A stretch of 64,000 nt of DNA from Bagarius yarrelli. Lineage: Eukaryota > Chordata > Actinopteri > Siluriformes > Sisoridae. The notes beneath the pieces are model-generated. The model ran no database searches. It saw only the letters and a list, made by a program, of their open reading frames with translations, and was not told the origin of the DNA. The position numbers and the translations under genes are program-made. The stretch lies in assembly GCA_005784505.1 (NCBI GenBank), contig VCAZ01000111.1, positions 1,408,537-1,472,536 of the forward strand, given 5' to 3'. The first letter of the stretch is position 1. The number at the start of each line of letters is the position of its first letter. Below are positions 24,128 to 36,331 of the stretch, piece after piece.

Positions 24128-24460
24128 TCTTTAGTATTCTGAGCTCACTTTGGCCACTAGATTCCAGATTCCGTCTGTATCCAGCCCCAGTCGTGGATCA
24201 GCACTTGGAGACAAGGCAGTTTCCCAGTGATGACCATGTCCTCCAGACGGCCATCCAGACAAGACCATGGAAACTTTGCTGTAGCATGGATAACCGTCTG
24301 GTCTGGTCAGAGGAGAACTGACCCCCCCTGACTGAACCTGGTTTCTCCCAAGGTTTTTTTTTCTCCATTTTGCAACCGATGGAGTTTTGGGGGTTTTTTT
24401 TGCCGCTGTCGCCTCTGGCTTGCTTAGTTGGGGACTCCTAATTGGCAGACCAAGCAGGTG
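24128..24460 (-). mobile_element. Long interspersed repeat E, partial copy
   Basis: The reverse complement matches 27220-27480: AGTCCCCAACTAAGCAAGC, the Gly/Ala-like GGCGACAGCGGC, AACCTTGGGAGAAACCAGG and CATGGTCATCACTGGGAAAC. Identity uncertain; probably a DNA-transposon derivative common in fish. Confidence 0.75.
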
Positions 24461-24907
24461 AATCATTTCTGAGAGGGAAAAGTTGGCCTTCAAAGTCCAA
24501 AACTACCCTCTAGCATAGCACAGAAATGAGCTAGTGTGAAAGAAAGTGCTTCTAAACTACTTTCCCTTTTTTTTTTCTTGCTTGCAAATGCAAAGTGATG
24601 AAGTGATTTTTTTTGTAATTCAACTGTTTTCTGCTGATCCAGTAGGTCCGGATTTAAAACATGCAGCCACCAAAAAAAACAAAACATTTTACACATTGGG
24701 AAAGTGCAAGCCGAGGCAGCCTTTGTTAACTCGACTTCCCCAAGATACTGAAGTGATTTATTTTCTAGCTGTTCGCAATTGATCCGGTTCACTGAATCTG
24801 GGCCTTCGAAATGAAAGATGGGAGACATGAGCTGGGAGAAGTAAATGAAAGGGAAAGGAGTGTGCAGTAGCGTCAGGCACAGATTTGTCTGTTATTATAG
24901 CCTTTTT

Positions 24908-24921
24908 TTGGGGGGGGGGGG
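24908..24921. repeat. Poly-G run
   Basis: Short G homopolymer following a poly-T run. Confidence 0.9.
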
Positions 24922-25239
24922 TTGTTGCATACATATTTTATGGCGAATAGTTTGTATAAAATGATGTTGTATGAATAAACAAAGCGATCTGCACTGTAGC
25001 GCAGGCCTTAAACCGCGACAAAACATTGTGTTCTTTTACAAAGCATTAAACAGACGTACTAAACAGATCCTGGAAGATAGAGTACACTTCTACCAATCTT
25101 TCTAAAATCCTGACATATCGATCTAAATAGTGAAGTTCTAAATAAGTAGGTAAACAGCAAACTTATTGTTTTTAGAAATAGAACCCGTATGGTTGGATTC
25201 CCAGGTTCTAAGCACGACTGTCAATGTTCTTATTCTAAC
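24922..25239. other. Gene-free sequence
   Basis: No feature seen. Confidence 0.4.
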
Positions 25240-25590
25240 TCAGTTCAATTTTATTTGTATAGCGCTTTTAACAACAGGCATGTGTTGTCCCTAATGAGCA
25301 AACCGAAGGCAACTGTGGCAAGGAAATCTCCCTGAGATAAAGTAAAAAGAAACCATGAGTGGAACCAGACTCAATAAGGAACCAGTCCTTATCTGGGTGA
25401 CACAGAATGTTATTGTTAATTACAACATATCGTAATAATCAAATGTAATGTAAACTGTAGGCTTTGGGTCAGTGGAGCAGAGTGAATCCCAGTCCATCCT
25501 CGAAGCTCCTCAAAATCAAGAAAAGGGGCAGGAACCTGGTCAATGGTGCCTCAGAATCCTCGCAGGGTTCCCGCATCTTCTTCCTTATTA
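25240..25590 (+). repeat. Teleost interspersed repeat D, copy 2
   Basis: AGTTCAATTTTATTTGTATA, GGCAACTGTGGCAAGGAAAT, GGAACCAGACTCAATAAGG, CTGGGTGACACAG and GGTCAGTGGAGCAGAGTG. Best preserved copy in the window. Confidence 0.8.
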
Positions 25591-25842
25591 CTTGACCTTC
25601 CACTTGACTTTTGTCTGTGAAAGTATCTTGCAGGACTGAACCAACAAGTGGATTCACACAGCTGGTTCAAAATGCCTGCTTAACTTCACAGCTGGCCTGG
25701 GGTTTTGGGGTATTTGTCAGGAGGAGCTGGAATCTAAAAGGGGCCCCTATGACCCTTAGCAGGACAAGCCATGGGAAAATAAATGTTTTGCAGTTATTTT
25801 AAAACTTTATAGCCAACAGCCTTTATATATAGTTAACATTTA

Positions 25843-26030
25843 TACAGGGTGTCCCATACCTTTTTATACACAGGAAAAATAAACATTTTTTTATAAAAAC
25901 TATTTTCCCAGAGCCCCGAATCTTATCCCACTGGATATTTTTTTATCTTTGGGAGCATTTAAAGCATTAAAAGTGTTCTAAGGTTAGTTTTATGTCAGAA
26001 AATTTATCAACTCTTTTATTTGTTAAAAAA
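25843..26030 (+). mobile_element. TACAGGGTGTCC-ended mini-element K, left end only
   Basis: Starts TACAGGGTGTCCCATACC and shares ATTTTTTTATC near a CATTT motif with the complete copy at 56750-57198. The right end is absent; a SINE-A copy follows. Confidence 0.6.
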
Positions 26031-26036
26031 ATTTGC

Positions 26037-26231
26037 TGGTGGTGGCTCAGTAATTAAGATGTTAGACTGCTAACTGAAAGAATGTAGGTTCGATTACCAG
26101 TTCAACCAAGTTACCACCGTTTGGCCCCTGGGCAAGGCCCTTAACTCCTGGTTGCTTAGCTGTAAAAAAAAAAGTAGATAAATGTAAGTCGCTCTGGATA
26201 AGGGCGTCTGCCAAATGCTGTAAATGTAAAA
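26037..26231 (+). mobile_element. SINE-A copy, full length (first of a row of three)
   Basis: GTGGTGGCTCAGTAATTAAG head to GCGTCTGCCAAATGCTG tail and TAAATGTAAA end. Confidence 0.93.
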
Positions 26232-26242
26232 TATCACATTTG

Positions 26243-26399
26243 GGAAAAGTGGTAGCGCTTTGGTTAATGTGTTGGACTAATTTGAAGATAAGGGTTCGAT
26301 TTCCAGCAACACTAAGTTGCCACTGTTGGGCCCCTCAGCAAGGCCCCTAACCCCTAATTGCTCAGATGTATAAAAAGATAAAATCTTCCAAATGCTGAC
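26243..26399 (+). mobile_element. SINE-A copy (second of a row of three)
   Basis: AGTGGTAGCGCTTTGG head, GGGCCCCTCAGCAAGGCC centre; the CTCTGGATAA tail is deleted. Confidence 0.88.
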
Positions 26400-26445
26400 A
26401 AAACCACCCGATAAAACAAATAGATACAAATCTGAAAAAAATAAT

Positions 26446-26613
26446 GGTTTTAATCGGATTACCAACCTGAAGATTGTGGGTTCGATTCCCAGCTCATCCA
26501 AGCCGCTACTGCTGGGCCCCTCAGCAAGACCCTTAACTCCCAATTGTTCAGTTTAATAAAAGAGATGAATGTAAGTTGCTCTGGATAAGAACGTCTGTCA
26601 AATGCGGTGCATT
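26446..26613 (+). mobile_element. SINE-A copy (third of a row of three)
   Basis: The head is eroded, but GGGTTCGATTCCCAGC, CTGGGCCCCTCAGCAAG and GCTCTGGATAAGAACGTC are intact. Confidence 0.88.
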
Positions 26614-27089
26614 TATAAGAATTCAATACATTCTCTGTATGATAGAACAGCTGTAATATTAAACGGTCCATTGTTCTCCAAAGGGTTGCCAGTGTGGAAC
26701 ATCTGCGAGCTACACAGACCCACAAGAAACCGCTTTTCCTGTTGATAAAAATATATCTTTAAAACCACATATCACGCATGCTTTATAGCTCACTGCTCTT
26801 TTGATATGTATGATCACGCTGCTTCTTCTCCGAGTGTCTCAATAACCGTAGACGACGGAAAATGAACTTTTTACATTAGGAATCTCATCTGCAGCAGGAG
26901 TGCTAGCTACTGGCTGTGAGCCTCAAGTGCAAATAAAACCTATCCGTTTAAAGACTGTGTGTCGGAAAGGCAGGGATTTAACATGTACCACACAGCTGCA
27001 CAGCAGCAGAACGTCTCAAAATAAGCTGGAAATTCAAACTTTATATGTGATACTAGGAAACGCCGTTCGGTTTTATTTACCTCTAGAAA
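26614..27089. other. Gene-free sequence
   Basis: No feature recognised. Confidence 0.4.
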
Positions 27090-27091
27090 GT

Positions 27092-27895
27092 CAAGCCAAG
27101 TCAAGTCCCCTTTATTTCTATAGCGCTTTTAACAATCGCGAAATGTTTACAGCAATACATTAGAAACAACAATATTAAACATTCGTTAAAACACACAATT
27201 TAATTGATATCTATAAATTTAGTCCCCAACTAAGCAAGTCAGGGGCGACGGCGGCAATGAACCAAAACTCCATCGGTGACAGAATGGAGAAAAAAACCTT
27301 GGGAGACACCAGGTTCAGTCAGGGGGGCAGTTCTTCTCTGACCAGATAAACCAGTTGGTTCTTCCATGCTGCAGTAAAATTTCTGTGGTTTTGCTGTTTA
27401 GAAGACAAGAGATCACTGAGAAACTGCCTTATTGTCTCCAAGTGATGGCGGCGATGGTGAGCTCAGACATATTTTAGCATAGATGCAATTCGACTTAAAA
27501 TATACAGATATATGGTGTGTTATTAGTGGTGTTTCCCGGTCACGGTTTGATCTGACTATTGAAGCCTAACAATCCTTTAACGGATTTGAATAATAAAAAT
27601 GTGTGTATTATGTGTAATCCAAGTTAAACAGATGTGTCTTTAAATCTAGTGTTAAACTGGCAGAGTGTGTCTGCTTCCTGAACAGTGCAGGGTAAATTAT
27701 TCCAGAGTATGGGTTCTAGATAAGAGAATGATCTGCCACCTGCAGTTGATTTTGTTATTCTAGGTTCTATCAGATTGCCTGAGAGAGTCCTGAGAGAGCG
27801 CAGCGGACGTGGAGGACTATAATAGGACAGGAGCTCACTCAGGTACTGAGGTGCTAAACCATTTAGGGCTTTATAAGTAACAGAGAGTTCTATTA
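27092..27895 (+). mobile_element. Long interspersed repeat E, about 800 bp
   Basis: Begins AAGTCCCCTTTATTTCTATA, passes through the segment shared with 24128-24460, and ends GGTGCTAAACCATTTAGGGC then TTATAAGTAACAG. No long ORF. Abundant in fish by recollection; its class cannot be assigned from sequence alone. Confidence 0.7.
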
Positions 27896-28819
27896 TTTTT
27901 TCTTATTTTCTGGTTATTTCAGATCAGATTCTATTTTTTTGATGTCAGTTTAGTAAATCAGTTCTCAAATTATTCAACCAACTAACCATTAACAGTAAAT
28001 TCCTGTTAACAGTCCAACAAACCAAAATAATTGTGTTTTTACGCATTTATTTAAAGTTTAAAGTTGAAGTTTACTCAAAACAGTTAGAATCGGATCATGG
28101 TTCACCGCTTTTTCTATTTATTTATTTATTTATTTTTTATGTGCCACTATGGGACAAATACGCCATTAATTAAAGTTACTTTGGCATTTGCACGGAACAT
28201 GCGTTTAATGACGACGTTCCCAAAGCTACCTGATACTAAATTACCGCCTGGGAAATTATACAAAACATGAGCTGAATGAAAAAACGAGACTGTAGGCTTG
28301 AGTGTGTGTTCGGTTGATACGGTATATGTAAATGAAAATCTTTTTTCATGGCTTTTTTCTTTTTAGAGGATCTTTGCATTAGACTAAATGTGTGGGGAAT
28401 TATCTAATTAATGAGCAGCTTTAAAAGGTTACAAAAGAATAAAAAATGACATTTCTATTGCCGTAAAACATCCGGGGAGATGAAATTTTCACTCTGGATT
28501 AAACCGAGCACCGGAATATGTGTGTACATTCATTCATTCATCAGACAATCTTTCCCCCAGGAGTTGTCTATATAAAACCCCATCTATTGGTTACGTCAAA
28601 AGAAATCCACAGCCTGTTATGGGTTCATTGATTCATCATTTAAGAATTTTTTTTGTAACAATGGATTAACCAAAAAATAAACTCAAGCCCAAAAGCTTTC
28701 TTGTGCTGAAAGGGTTCTTTTGTGCAACAATAAAAACCTTTTGGGGCAAAAACAGCTAACCAAACGAACCCAGGGATCTATATAGAACCTCTTGAACCAG
28801 GGCGGGCTCTAGAGATGGG
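27896..28819. other. Gene-free sequence with a candidate regulatory block at 28190-28450
   Basis: Contains TTATCTAATTAATGAGCAGC and other homeodomain-like sites. No ORF or repeat. Confidence 0.3.
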
Positions 28820-29082
28820 CAGTGGCGGGCTGTTGCTCACCCAAACGACTGTCTTGCCCACCCAAACAAAATTTGGTAAAGACTGCGGTATACAAAAGAA
28901 CGATTTTATGTTTTTTGTGATTCGTTAAAAGCAGTGAGAGACGGGCTCTGTGTTGAAAAGTTTAAAAAAGGGGTGTAGAAAAATATTTTTGCTATTCCAT
29001 CATTTAATTAATGTAATTTGTGTAATAGTGTCTCTCTTCTCAACCCCACCCACAAAAATTGCCCACCCGTCTATGGTACCTC
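28820..29082. mobile_element. Candidate hAT-like miniature element
   Basis: The left CAGTGGCGGGCTGTTGCTCA is roughly inverted at the right as TTGCCCACCCGTCTATG. About 260 bp, no ORF. Target duplication not clear. Confidence 0.4.
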
Positions 29083-30460
29083 AATCTACTGTAGTTTAAA
29101 TAGTGTAACAAGCTACGTAAAAAACCACATATATAAATATAAACTCAGGTAATACATTTTAATGCATTATAATACATTTTACCTGAGACGTACTGTGTAA
29201 TGTTCACACTGCGATGTTAGCATTCGATATTAGATATAGAGAAAGTGTCAAATAACAACTCCAACCAGTGCGATGGTCTATCTGTGGGATAAATTTGGTA
29301 GAAGCGTTAAATCAATAGTACACAGAAGTGTTGTTGGATGTCTGGCTGCCTGGTATGTAATGCTGAATTCTGGCTCAAATCTTTCCATCAGCGTGAGTTA
29401 GATTTTCACTGATATCATGCGGTTATCCCACCCCTGAGCAGAGAGCTTAATAATAAATCACTTCAGGGGGAAATTCTTCAGGAACTGGCACGTTATCCAC
29501 CTGAGGCAAAATGTGTCTGCTCAAATTTACACTAAGTTATGAGAGTAGAGTGTTATCTATCTCGATACTATAGTTTTAAAAAAGGCATGTAACTATTGCA
29601 GGTTTAGTCTCAAGAGAAAAGAGCGCTTAAGGGAAACACCAACGCTGGTCTCCAACTCTCAATGTAAGCATAAAGAATTTATTCTATTATTATTTATTTA
29701 TTATTAAGTCCGACGAATCGCACCAGGATATTATTGCACATGTAAAAAATATTATTATCGGTCAGTTTCTATTACAACGAGTTGCACCAGGATGATATTG
29801 CACATTTAAATAGTGTTATTACACCATTGCTATTGCATGCAAATATAAGATATGTTAGTATAGTGTTTAATATGGAGACGGGTTCACTGGAAGCAGCTCG
29901 GCTTGTACAGTCCAATAGCAGCAGAGAGAAAGAACCTTCAATATCACTCTTTCAGACACTTAGGATGTAACAGTCTGTCACTGAAGGAGCTGCTAAGGGA
30001 TGAAAAATATTTTACATTATATTAAGTCTTATGATAGAAAGTGTTTACAAAATCTTGTAGTGTAAATACAGAGAAAAGAGTGTTTCTACAGGTGGTTTGT
30101 AAAGCCTACTTACTTGTGTGTAACACGCTCGGAATGGCACAACAGTAGTGACAAAAGTGTCCATGTGTTAGGGTGAGATGTTGCTGCAATAGCTGGATCT
30201 ACACTTTTATCTCGATATAAACAGACCTTGGTTTTAGGCACTTCATCCAATTTTCTAGTGAATCAAAGCAATTCGTGTTCATTCAAGGGAATTTCTAACC
30301 TAGCATGAATTTCTGTTAAGATTTCAGGAACACATGTGGCATCCAAACCCCAATGGATCCAAAACCAGGTGTTCTTATTAACACAGTTTGAGCTCAAAGG
30401 TCTGATCTTGATGAATTTCCTTGTTAGACTGTATTTTCTTCTTATCTGGTTCCATTTAAT
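29083..30460. other. Gene-free sequence
   Basis: A complex, repeat-free block at 29385-29520 (AGCTTAATAATAAATCACTTC) is a regulatory candidate. Short ORFs only. Confidence 0.3.
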
Positions 30461-30827
30461 CATTAATTCATTCATCTTCTATACCTGCTTATTCCCTAAT
30501 TTGGGGTCACAGGGATCTTCAGAGTCTATCCATTTCTTTATCAGCCGTCTTTGAAAGGGTGAAAGGCAGGAAGGGTACACTTTGGACAGGTCACCAGTCC
30601 ATCACAGGGCCACACACTCACACTCACACTTATGGACAATTTAGAATCAACAATCAATCTAACATACATGTTTTTGGACTGTGGGGAGAAAACCGTAGAA
30701 CCTGAGGTAAACCCACACAAGCAGGGGAGAACATGCAAACTCCACACAGAAAGACCCCTGCAGGGGAATCGAACCAGGGACCTTCTTGCTGTAAGGCAAC
30801 AGTGCTAACCACTAAGCTAACCTGTAT
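30461..30827 (-). mobile_element. tRNA-headed repeat C, full length
   Basis: On the minus strand: TTAGTGGTTAGCACTGTTGC head, CGATTCCCCTGCAGGGG, CTGTGTGGAGTTTGCATG, central GATTGTTGATTCTAAATTG and AGATGAATGAATTAATG tail. Best example of the family here. Confidence 0.88.
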
Positions 30828-31524
30828 CTGGTTCCAACATAACAGAAATAAACTTACATTAATAACCCATGTGTCATGGCTCTACAAAAATTCCAGAGTA
30901 GAACTTTAGGGCTCTTATTATATTTCAGCTTTTAAACTTTGTACAAAAATTTAATTCTTAAGACAGCTGACGAAAAAGTCATGGCACAGCCAACTAATTT
31001 AACAGTCACTGCTTTATACCATAAAACTTTGAATTATATTTTTCCTGTGTGATTTGGGATTATAATTTAATTCAGCTTTTTATCTTTCTTTTTTTTCATT
31101 GCTGGGGAACCTAGATCAACCGGCTAATTGTCCATGACAGTGTGTGTTGCAGTACCAGAGCTCGTGTCCACTGAGAGTAATAGAAGAATTCTATCTTATT
31201 TAAGGTCTGTATTATCGAGGATGGAACAAATCCTTTGCGGTGTGCGATTTTTGTGTTCATAAATACATCATTTATAATGACAGCTATTGCAGCGGATAAT
31301 TTGAAAGAGCGCTTTGCTATGGCCGAGGGAGTATAAATGCACTAAGCACTAGTTTCGCCTGAAAAATCGCACACGTTCAAGGAGGTACATGTAGATCTGG
31401 ATGGAGAAAGCTAAAAGTGGCTTGTTCCCGCTTTATAACCCTGGGGAAGAGTATTAACCACTCAGCCCTTTTTTCTCAGTAATGCAGCAAGAAGACATTC
31501 TGTACACAACAAAACCGACATTCA

Positions 31525-31700
31525 CACTTTAACAACTGCATTAGTGCAAAGCAGCTTTTGGGAGGGATATATCAAAACAACAAGAAGATAGAAATTATTA
31601 TTGTAAACCTAAATGCACTGCTAATAAGCAAAGGTCAGGAAAAACATTTGGAGGAACCAGAATTAAAAGGGAACCCATATTTATTTGGGTGCAATTATAT
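31525..31700 (+). repeat. Teleost interspersed repeat D, degenerate copy
   Basis: GCAAAGCAGCTTTTGGGAG and GGAGGAACCAGAATTAAAAG with AGGGAACCCATATTTATTTG match D in order. Confidence 0.5.
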
Positions 31701-31762
31701 CCCTAATACATTATATAGACAAAATTATTGGGACACCTGATCATCACAGTAGACTCAGAGCT
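31701..31762 (+). mobile_element. Tc1/mariner-like J 5' end scrap
   Basis: ATATAGACAAAATTATTGGG then ACACCTGATCATCAC is a diverged family J terminus (consensus ATAGACAAAAGTATTGGGAC, recalled). It is cut off by the RTE-like copy that follows. Confidence 0.5.
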
Positions 31763-31764
31763 CA

Positions 31765-32055
31765 TGTTAGATGTTTTGGAGAGAAAGTCAGAGATGCCAG
31801 ATTAATGTGTTTTTGGATATGTACAGAGGAGGGATAGTGAATATTTTGGTAGGAGGATGTTAGAAATGAAGCTACCAGGCAGAAGGCAAAGAGGAAGACC
31901 AAAGAGGAGGTATACGGATGCGATAAACGAGGACATGAAGTTAGTGGGTGTGAGTGAAGAGGATGTAGAGAATAGGGTTAGGTGAGGACAGATGATTTGC
32001 TGTGGCAAACCCTTAAAAGGGAACAGCCGAAAGGAGAAGGAGAAGAAGGAGAGTA
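31765..32055 (+). mobile_element. RTE-like LINE 3' end, 5'-truncated copy 2
   Basis: Decodes VQRRDSEYFGRRMLEMKLPG, then GRPKRRYTDAINEDMKLVG and EEDVENRVR, followed by a stop and a GAAGGAGAAGG tail. The RRPKRRYMDxI-type tail is characteristic of fish RTE-type elements. About 290 bp. Confidence 0.85.
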
Positions 32056-33152
32056 GACTTAACACAATGCGTAGTTTTGTCATCTGGGGGTTGTTAGATA
32101 TTGATTTTAGCCTTGTTGTGTTCTTAAACAGGTTTGTTCATAGAAAGGGCATGGAATCTCAAGTGTAATTCAACAGTGTTCCACCAACTGGGATCCCCAG
32201 CAGGTCTTTGACCTTTACCCACTAGTGTCCATGGGCAGTATTCAATGTACTTATACTGTACCTGTAGGCAGGAAGAAAACATTTGCTATACATAGAAACT
32301 GATCCGCTGATCATTTCTGACATGATGACAACTTCCCACAATCAGCAGTGGTTATTTTTGGCAAATTTAAGTGATTCTTCTATTACACTGTAATTCCCCT
32401 ATAATCAGCGTTTTACAATCAAGCCACACTGAATCGCAATCATTGTCCGATCATAGGTCTACTTTGGTGCACGGTGTAATCAGAGTAAGTAATAAGAGCC
32501 TAAGGCTGTTATTTTATCCCAGACATCGTCGTCTTATCTATTTAGTTAAATCCTAAAAGGTTCGGTTTCTTTGTATGCGCGCTAATTTTAGCTTTAATAA
32601 CATCGCTTATACACTTGTTCAGGTTTGGTCATAAAAAATAAACTATGCAGCAATGGCTAATCCTGCCCCTCTGTGTGCCTGACCGGTTCACGTCTGTAGT
32701 TATTCTAATAACGAAATCACAGCAGGAATTTTAAACAATCTCCACATCAAATGAAGCTAAATTCTCTCTGAATAGATCCCTGATTTTTATTCATTTGAAA
32801 AGAATTACATATCTAAAAGTGACTCCCACATCAGAGGAAAAATCTGGCTGCTTTTCCCAACAGGTTTTGTCAGCTCAAGATTAAGTGAGAGCATATGGAT
32901 CCTGACAGGAGCCGAACAGCCAATTCCTCATCTTCTAATGCCGCATAGTGCACTACAGACCTCATGAACCAGGCCTGTTCATCTTTAACACCGAGCTCCT
33001 GTCCTTGAAAATAAAAAAAGCTAGCATGCCAAAGATGTACTCTTCGAAATCTTTAATCAAACCAGAGCAGTTGGCTGGCTCCTCTTCAAATCTACGGCAT
33101 TATGGTAAGAAATAAAGGCGAAAAAGGCTGCTAAGTTGCTCCATCTATGAAA
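32056..33152. other. Gene-free sequence with a candidate regulatory block at 32640-32960
   Basis: 32056-32200 may continue the family J remnant. The 32640-32960 block is complex and repeat-free (TCAGCTCAAGATTAAGTGAG). Confidence 0.3.
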
Positions 33153-33940
33153 TACACTGCCAGTTCACAAAAAAAAGAGTCACCACCTGGATTTAACTAG
33201 GCAAATACGTAAAAGCCTCCCATTAGATAATTACTGCATGGATAATTATGTTTCAGCTGGCAACAAGTTATTTAATCCGAACTGATGCAGTGAGTAGCTT
33301 CTTATTTCTTACACAAGCTTATAGGAAAAAACATCCTGTGGTTGTGGATGTTCAGAAGATGTTCATCTGTTTCAAATTATTTGAATGCATCAAGCAAAGA
33401 AAACATCTAAAGAGATTGCTGAAACTTCTAAAATTGGGTAACGAACTGTCCGTCGCAGTATTAAAAATGAAAGGATAATGAGGAACTATCATCTTTGAGG
33501 AAGAAATGTGGCCGAAAAACAATTTGCCAATCAATTTGCCAATAAATGTGAAAAACTTAAAAATAAAAACGTGAAGAACAGTAGAACTCACGGCTATTTT
33601 TCATAGTTAAATTAGGAACATTTTGCACAACGCAGGGGGAACTTAAGGGATTGAGACTAAACAGCTGTGTAGCCTTAAGAAAACCACTTATTAGTGAGGC
33701 TAATCAGGAAAAAAGGCTTTGGTTTGCTAGCAAGCATAAAGATCGTCTTTGGAGCAATGGAAGAGGGTCATGTGGTCTGATGAGTCCAGATTTACCCTGT
33801 TCCAGAGTGATGGGTGCATCAGGGTAAGAGAAGAGGTGGATAAAGTGATGCACTTATTATGCCTAGTGCCCACCGTCTATGGGGACAGTGCTATGACCCT
33901 ATGTACTCTTGTACTTGGCTTCACCTCTTCAGCCTCATTA
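33153..33940 (+). pseudogene. Dead Tc1-like transposon, 3'-truncated
   Basis: Starts with terminal repeat TACACTGCCAGTTCAC. The untranslated leader (GTCACCACCTGGATTTAACT) and helix-turn-helix start (CATCAAGCAAAGAAAACATC, a SKxxKEIAE-type motif) follow. A catalytic-region fragment reads SDESRFTLFQSDGCIRVREE. Frames are broken by indels and the element stops about two-thirds in; the distal Asp/Glu part and right terminus are absent. Confidence 0.85.
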
Positions 33941-33944
33941 CAGA

Positions 33945-34071
33945 TCATTATTTAAGAAGATTAATCTGATCTTTTCTGTCAACCGGCTCATCACCATAGC
34001 AAACATGAAAGGGCTCAGAGCCGATCCCTGATGCACTCCCACTTTCACATTGAACTCCTCTGTCTGACCTT
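33945..34071 (-). pseudogene. RTE-like LINE reverse-transcriptase scrap
   Basis: The minus strand reads VGVHQGSALSPFMFAMVMSR, the RT segment preceding the catalytic FADD box, plus LTEKIR. It is about 127 bp and joins the truncated Tc1 element. Same LINE family as the tails at 9000 and 31765. Confidence 0.8.
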
Positions 34072-35065
34072 AACCATTGAATCTAATTATAAACCATCGA
34101 AAAAGATAGATAAATAGATGTGACTGGTGCAAAAAAAAAAAAGAAAGATAAATTAATTAAATGCAGTGTTAACAAGCTAGTCACTTGCCAATCTTCGCCC
34201 ACCAGCCAGGTCTTCCAAGACTCATATCATGCAACACATATTTCATAGCTTAATCCCCAGCAATCCCCCCCCCCGGAGTGTTGAATTAACACGTTACAGT
34301 GTTTGTACTGCAAATGCATATCCACTTGGACACAAATCAGCTCTATGGGCGTTAATCCAACATTGGAGATTCTGCTTTGCATCCACTCAGGGAGGGTGCG
34401 AAGGCTAACACATGCTTTCTCCAAGACACATGACCAAGCCAACCTGACACACACCTTTTTCAAACCACTACTCACATTGCAGCACAACACACTCGCAGGA
34501 AAGCTTTATCTGTCCTCTTCCTTCACTGTGATTGATAGAGCAAGATAATATATCATCCCTCCTATCCGGAAAGCGCAGACACATCAGTTTCCTTTGCTTT
34601 GTATAGATGGCTGTATTGGCAACAGTGAAGCATTTCTGTTGTCATTTATAGGCCTGAAACCTGTTTCTAAAAATATTTTAAAAAGTTTAAAGTATTGCAT
34701 TTAACCACTCATTTACCAGATGTGATATAAAGAACAGCTGTTTTTCAAACATCTTGTTGGTTGAGACTAGACTTTAGAATTTGTGAAAACTAGGACAGAT
34801 TTTTTTTCTCCTGATTTCACTCCCAAGCAGATACGAACTTGTATATGACTTCCATGCAAATTGATTTTTAAAGAAACTTTTGGCAAAAATTCCTCACAGT
34901 TGCTGAGCTCAGTTATATGACTATAAGATTGATTGATAGCACAGATTGTTATATATATTACAGTATGTCTACCAAATCTCAAGTCAGATCTGAGCACTTT
35001 TCTTATGCACTGCTTACTAGACAGCCCTCTAGGTTAAGAGCGGGTAACTGCAAAGACCAGAGAAT
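34072..35065. other. Gene-free sequence
   Basis: Short homopolymers only. ORFs around 34227-34548 on both strands have no family resemblance. Confidence 0.35.
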
Positions 35066-35204
35066 ATTAATCTTTTATACACACTTATTCCCTAATTTGG
35101 GGTCACAGGGATCTGCTGGAGTCTATCCCCGGAGAACCCGGAGTAAACCCATGCAAGCACAGGAAGAACATGCAACAGTGCTAACCACTAAGCCATCGTG
35201 TATA
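35066..35204 (-). mobile_element. tRNA-headed repeat C, internally deleted
   Basis: The tail (TTTGGGGTCACAGGGATCTG) is joined to the head region (CGGAGAACCCGGAGTAAACC, GTGCTAACCACTAAGCC); about 200 bp of the middle is missing. Confidence 0.8.
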
Positions 35205-35346
35205 AAGGAGGGTCAATAAAAAACATGTTTTGCTAATAAGTCTTCCTAAAAATTGGATCAGTACCAACTATCCCAGATTTAATTTGCCACTAAAACCCAG
35301 TGATTTCATGCTAGCAAGCAACTCAATAGATATAAATAGAGGTGGC

Positions 35347-35349
<3 letters not shown>

Positions 35350-35414
<65 letters not shown>

Positions 35415-35425
35415 GAATATATATG

Positions 35426-35500
<75 letters not shown>

Positions 35501-35512
35501 ATATATCTATAA
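35350..35512. repeat. (AT)n microsatellite, about 160 bp
   Basis: AT dinucleotides with GTAT, GAAT and TCTA interruptions. It creates the artefactual Tyr-Ile repeat ORFs in this area. Confidence 0.97.
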
Positions 35513-36130
35513 TAAACAAGGAGGAAGGAGGAAAAACTTTAAAGCCTTTTTCCCTGAGGTCACTTCTGATCTATTCCAAGTGTTCAAATGACAGGAAAGT
35601 ATTTAATTAGCACTTGAGTGTTGCGCCAATGTTGTGGGACACTAAAATCTACATGTTTCATAGATTCACAGATGATTTTTGAAAACAAAGGTCATGAAAA
35701 AAATAAAGTTGTTTGTGAAAGAGAGCGAGAAAGAGAGCGAAGTAGAACACAAGTGCAAAAAAACTCAACATGTGTTTTATTAAGGTCAGTAAAACTTTGT
35801 CTGAAATATACGAGCGTAGGCAGACCTCAGCAAGCTGAAATGATCCATAATTGTAGGTTGGGGAAAACAGGCAAGGGTCAATAACCAGGAAATGCTGCGC
35901 ATAAGACTGAAAGCTTGAACAGAAAGGAAAAAAATAGTTTAGACTTTTCTTACATGGTAGCAATCTTTTGGGATTAATACTTGCTTAAACATTTGCTATG
36001 ATTTTAAATATACTTTGGGAGAATTCTCTACCAGATATTTTTTATGTCTGATCAAGATTTTAGGTCTATGATTAAAGAACGGTATTATATTTTCAATACT
36101 GGGTCACAGTAACTGTGATATAAACATATA
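35513..36130. other. Gene-free sequence
   Basis: Short GA-rich stretch near 35718-35742. Nothing else. Confidence 0.4.
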
Positions 36131-36331
36131 TACATATACCCACTCCTATGGATAATTTAGAATCACCAATTAATCTAACATACTGTACATCTTTGTGGAC
36201 TGTGGGAGGAAACCGGAGAACCCGAAGTAATCACACACAAGCACAGAGAGAATATACAAACTCCACACAGAAAGACCCCTGCCCAGAAATCGAACCCGGG
36301 ACCTCCACACTGTGAGGCAACAGTGCTTTAC
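36131..36331 (-). mobile_element. tRNA-headed repeat C, head half
   Basis: ACTCCTATGGATAATTTAG, GGACTGTGGGAGGAAACCGG, AAACTCCACACAGAAAGACC and CGAACCCGGGACCTCC. The tail is lost. Confidence 0.82.

Noticed and set aside
30461..30827. tRNA genes
   Set aside because: The tRNA-like A and B box sequences here and at the other SINE loci are SINE heads, with retroposon bodies and no foldable complete cloverleaf.
35230..35610. 126-codon ORF rich in Tyr-Ile repeats
   Set aside because: It is a translation of the (AT)n microsatellite; no flanking coding signal.
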